From Todiramphus chloris collaris (taxonomy: Eukaryota > Chordata > Aves > Coraciiformes > Alcedinidae): a DNA stretch of 64,000 nucleotides. Position numbers and translations under genes: made by a program. The first letter of the stretch is position 1. Each line of letters starts with the position of its first letter. The DNA lies in contig JANVCC010000011.1 in assembly GCA_025345505.1 (NCBI GenBank), positions 9,770,184-9,834,183 on the forward strand, in the 5' to 3' direction. The notes under the pieces are model-generated. The model saw only the letters and a program-made list of their open reading frames with translations. It was not told where the DNA came from and searched no databases. Positions 62,876 to 64,000 of this stretch are shown here, piece after piece.

Positions 62876-64000
62876 AATAGTGTGGGAGGTACCAAAATTG
62901 CATGTTCCAGAGTAGTTGTAGAGCAGAAGAATGATATCAGAATAAATTATTCTAATGAACAGCACTTGTCTAGTTTAACTTTTTATCCTCATTTGCTTCA
63001 GACGGCTATGACAGTGCTGCAGCCCTTGTTCTGTCAGTCGAAAAGACAAGTGGGGGAATATGAGAACTCTCATTTTAATTTGATATTGTCCAGAATTTTC
63101 ACTGCTTCAGTACTTCAATTATAGAGTCCTCTGGCTTACAGGATAAGAAGGAAAATCTCTTAAGACATATATCCTTACAGTCACTAGCAAAATGCATATG
63201 TAAGCAACTCATGGTCAGAGCTCCTAAAATACAGGGACTCAGAGCTATGACAGGCACAACAGATGGCATAGCCATGTACTGTAGACCTAGTACTTCCTAG
63301 AAGCCTTTCATAAAGCTACTGTGGGGAAAGGAGAGAAGGAGCAGGAACAGGGCCATTGGTTTTCAGTTAAATGTAGAAAACGATCTTGTCTTAAATGGAC
63401 TTTTTGGCTGCTGCCAAGAAAACTGCTGCTTTGCCAACTTCTGGAAATACACATTGTTTTGACCATAGTAGTGAAACACTTTTTTGCAGGTCCGAAAGAG
63501 CAAAACTAAGGGAGGAGGTGGAATATACTATGTAGGATCATATACCAGGCCATGAATTCTGGGATCTGTGGATCCATTATGCCAGTGACTGTTGTTATGT
63601 CTGTGCCTCTTAAAACACATTTGACAGAACCACTGATTCATGCTTCTCTCTGTTTGAGGTACCTGCCATTTAAAAGAGAACTATCCTTTGGATATTTAGT
63701 ATAATGAATGATTCTGCCTTACTTGTTAACATTATTTTGTTTGTACTACAGAAGCTCACTTCTAGAAGTCTGTTCATATTTAATGTTCATACTGTGGTTT
63801 AGTATTAAATGTTTTATCTAGAACCTTACTGTGAATGCTGTCCTTTTAAAGCCAGGTATGATATTTTTATTACAGAGTGTGATCAAGAGCAGAGAGCGCT
63901 GTGCAGTGAGAGCAGAATTATCTTTTATCAAAGCACCAAAAGATCAAGATTTGATTCATTAAACTTCGCTTTTGAGAGGCAAGACTGAAGGTGTCAGGGC

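Noticed and set aside
63876-63962. Second acceptor-like site (TTTTTATTACAG) near the right edge with an open phase-0 frame of 28 codons (36 if the next AG is used)
   Set aside because: The alternative frame is also open well upstream of the AG, there is no polyadenylation signal in view, and the peptide matches nothing in CNK2. Probably a decoy site; the window ends too soon to judge.

Overview
This is eukaryotic, vertebrate nuclear DNA and most likely avian. Long AT-rich stretches are interrupted by short open segments with GT/AG borders. The recognisable interspersed repeats are CR1 LINEs (the dominant avian family) plus decayed L3/MIR-like amniote repeats. There is no operon-like layout, and nearly all long ORFs are chance frames in introns.

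The window lies inside one plus-strand gene, which I recognise as CNKSR2 (connector enhancer of kinase suppressor of Ras 2; CNK2/MAGUIN). Eight consecutive internal exons are present: 1362-1481, 8105-8164, 12899-12967, 30228-30374, 40544-40677, 44480-44691, 48549-48638 and 50223-50437. All have GT-AG borders. Joined, they give 1047 nt, an unbroken 349-codon frame with intron phases 0,0,0,0,2,1,1,0. They encode the segment between CRIC and PDZ, the whole PDZ domain (exons 1-4 here), a Pro/Ser/Thr-rich linker, the conserved CNK2-specific central region, and a Lys-rich stretch. The upstream SAM/CRIC exons and downstream PH-domain exons are outside the window. The protein is a membrane and postsynaptic scaffold in Ras-Raf-MEK-ERK signalling.

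The remaining ~98% is intron. Notable content: L3/MIR-like relics near 2.9-3.3 and 6.6 kb; an (AAAG)n tract with a 10-N gap at 7.87-8.01 kb, just upstream of a PDZ exon; a ~2.1 kb internally deleted CR1 at 17.9-20.05 kb; two GC-richer blocks (26.0-27.0 and 43.1-43.8 kb); exact or near-exact short tandem duplications (5.6, 12.4, 39.4, 43.2 kb); an old L3/CR1-like copy at 49.3-49.8 kb; and CR1 3' ends at 58.9 kb (antisense) and 62.4-62.66 kb (sense).

The most interesting unexplained signal is at 62782-62875 in the last intron. A strong 3' splice site is followed, in the phase left by the last known exon, by 24 codons, a stop, and an AATAAA 13 nt further on. It could be an alternative last exon giving a CNK2 form without the PH domain. 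A CpG-enriched block with CCAAT and AP-1/MAF-like sites at 60.54-60.80 kb is a candidate regulatory element.
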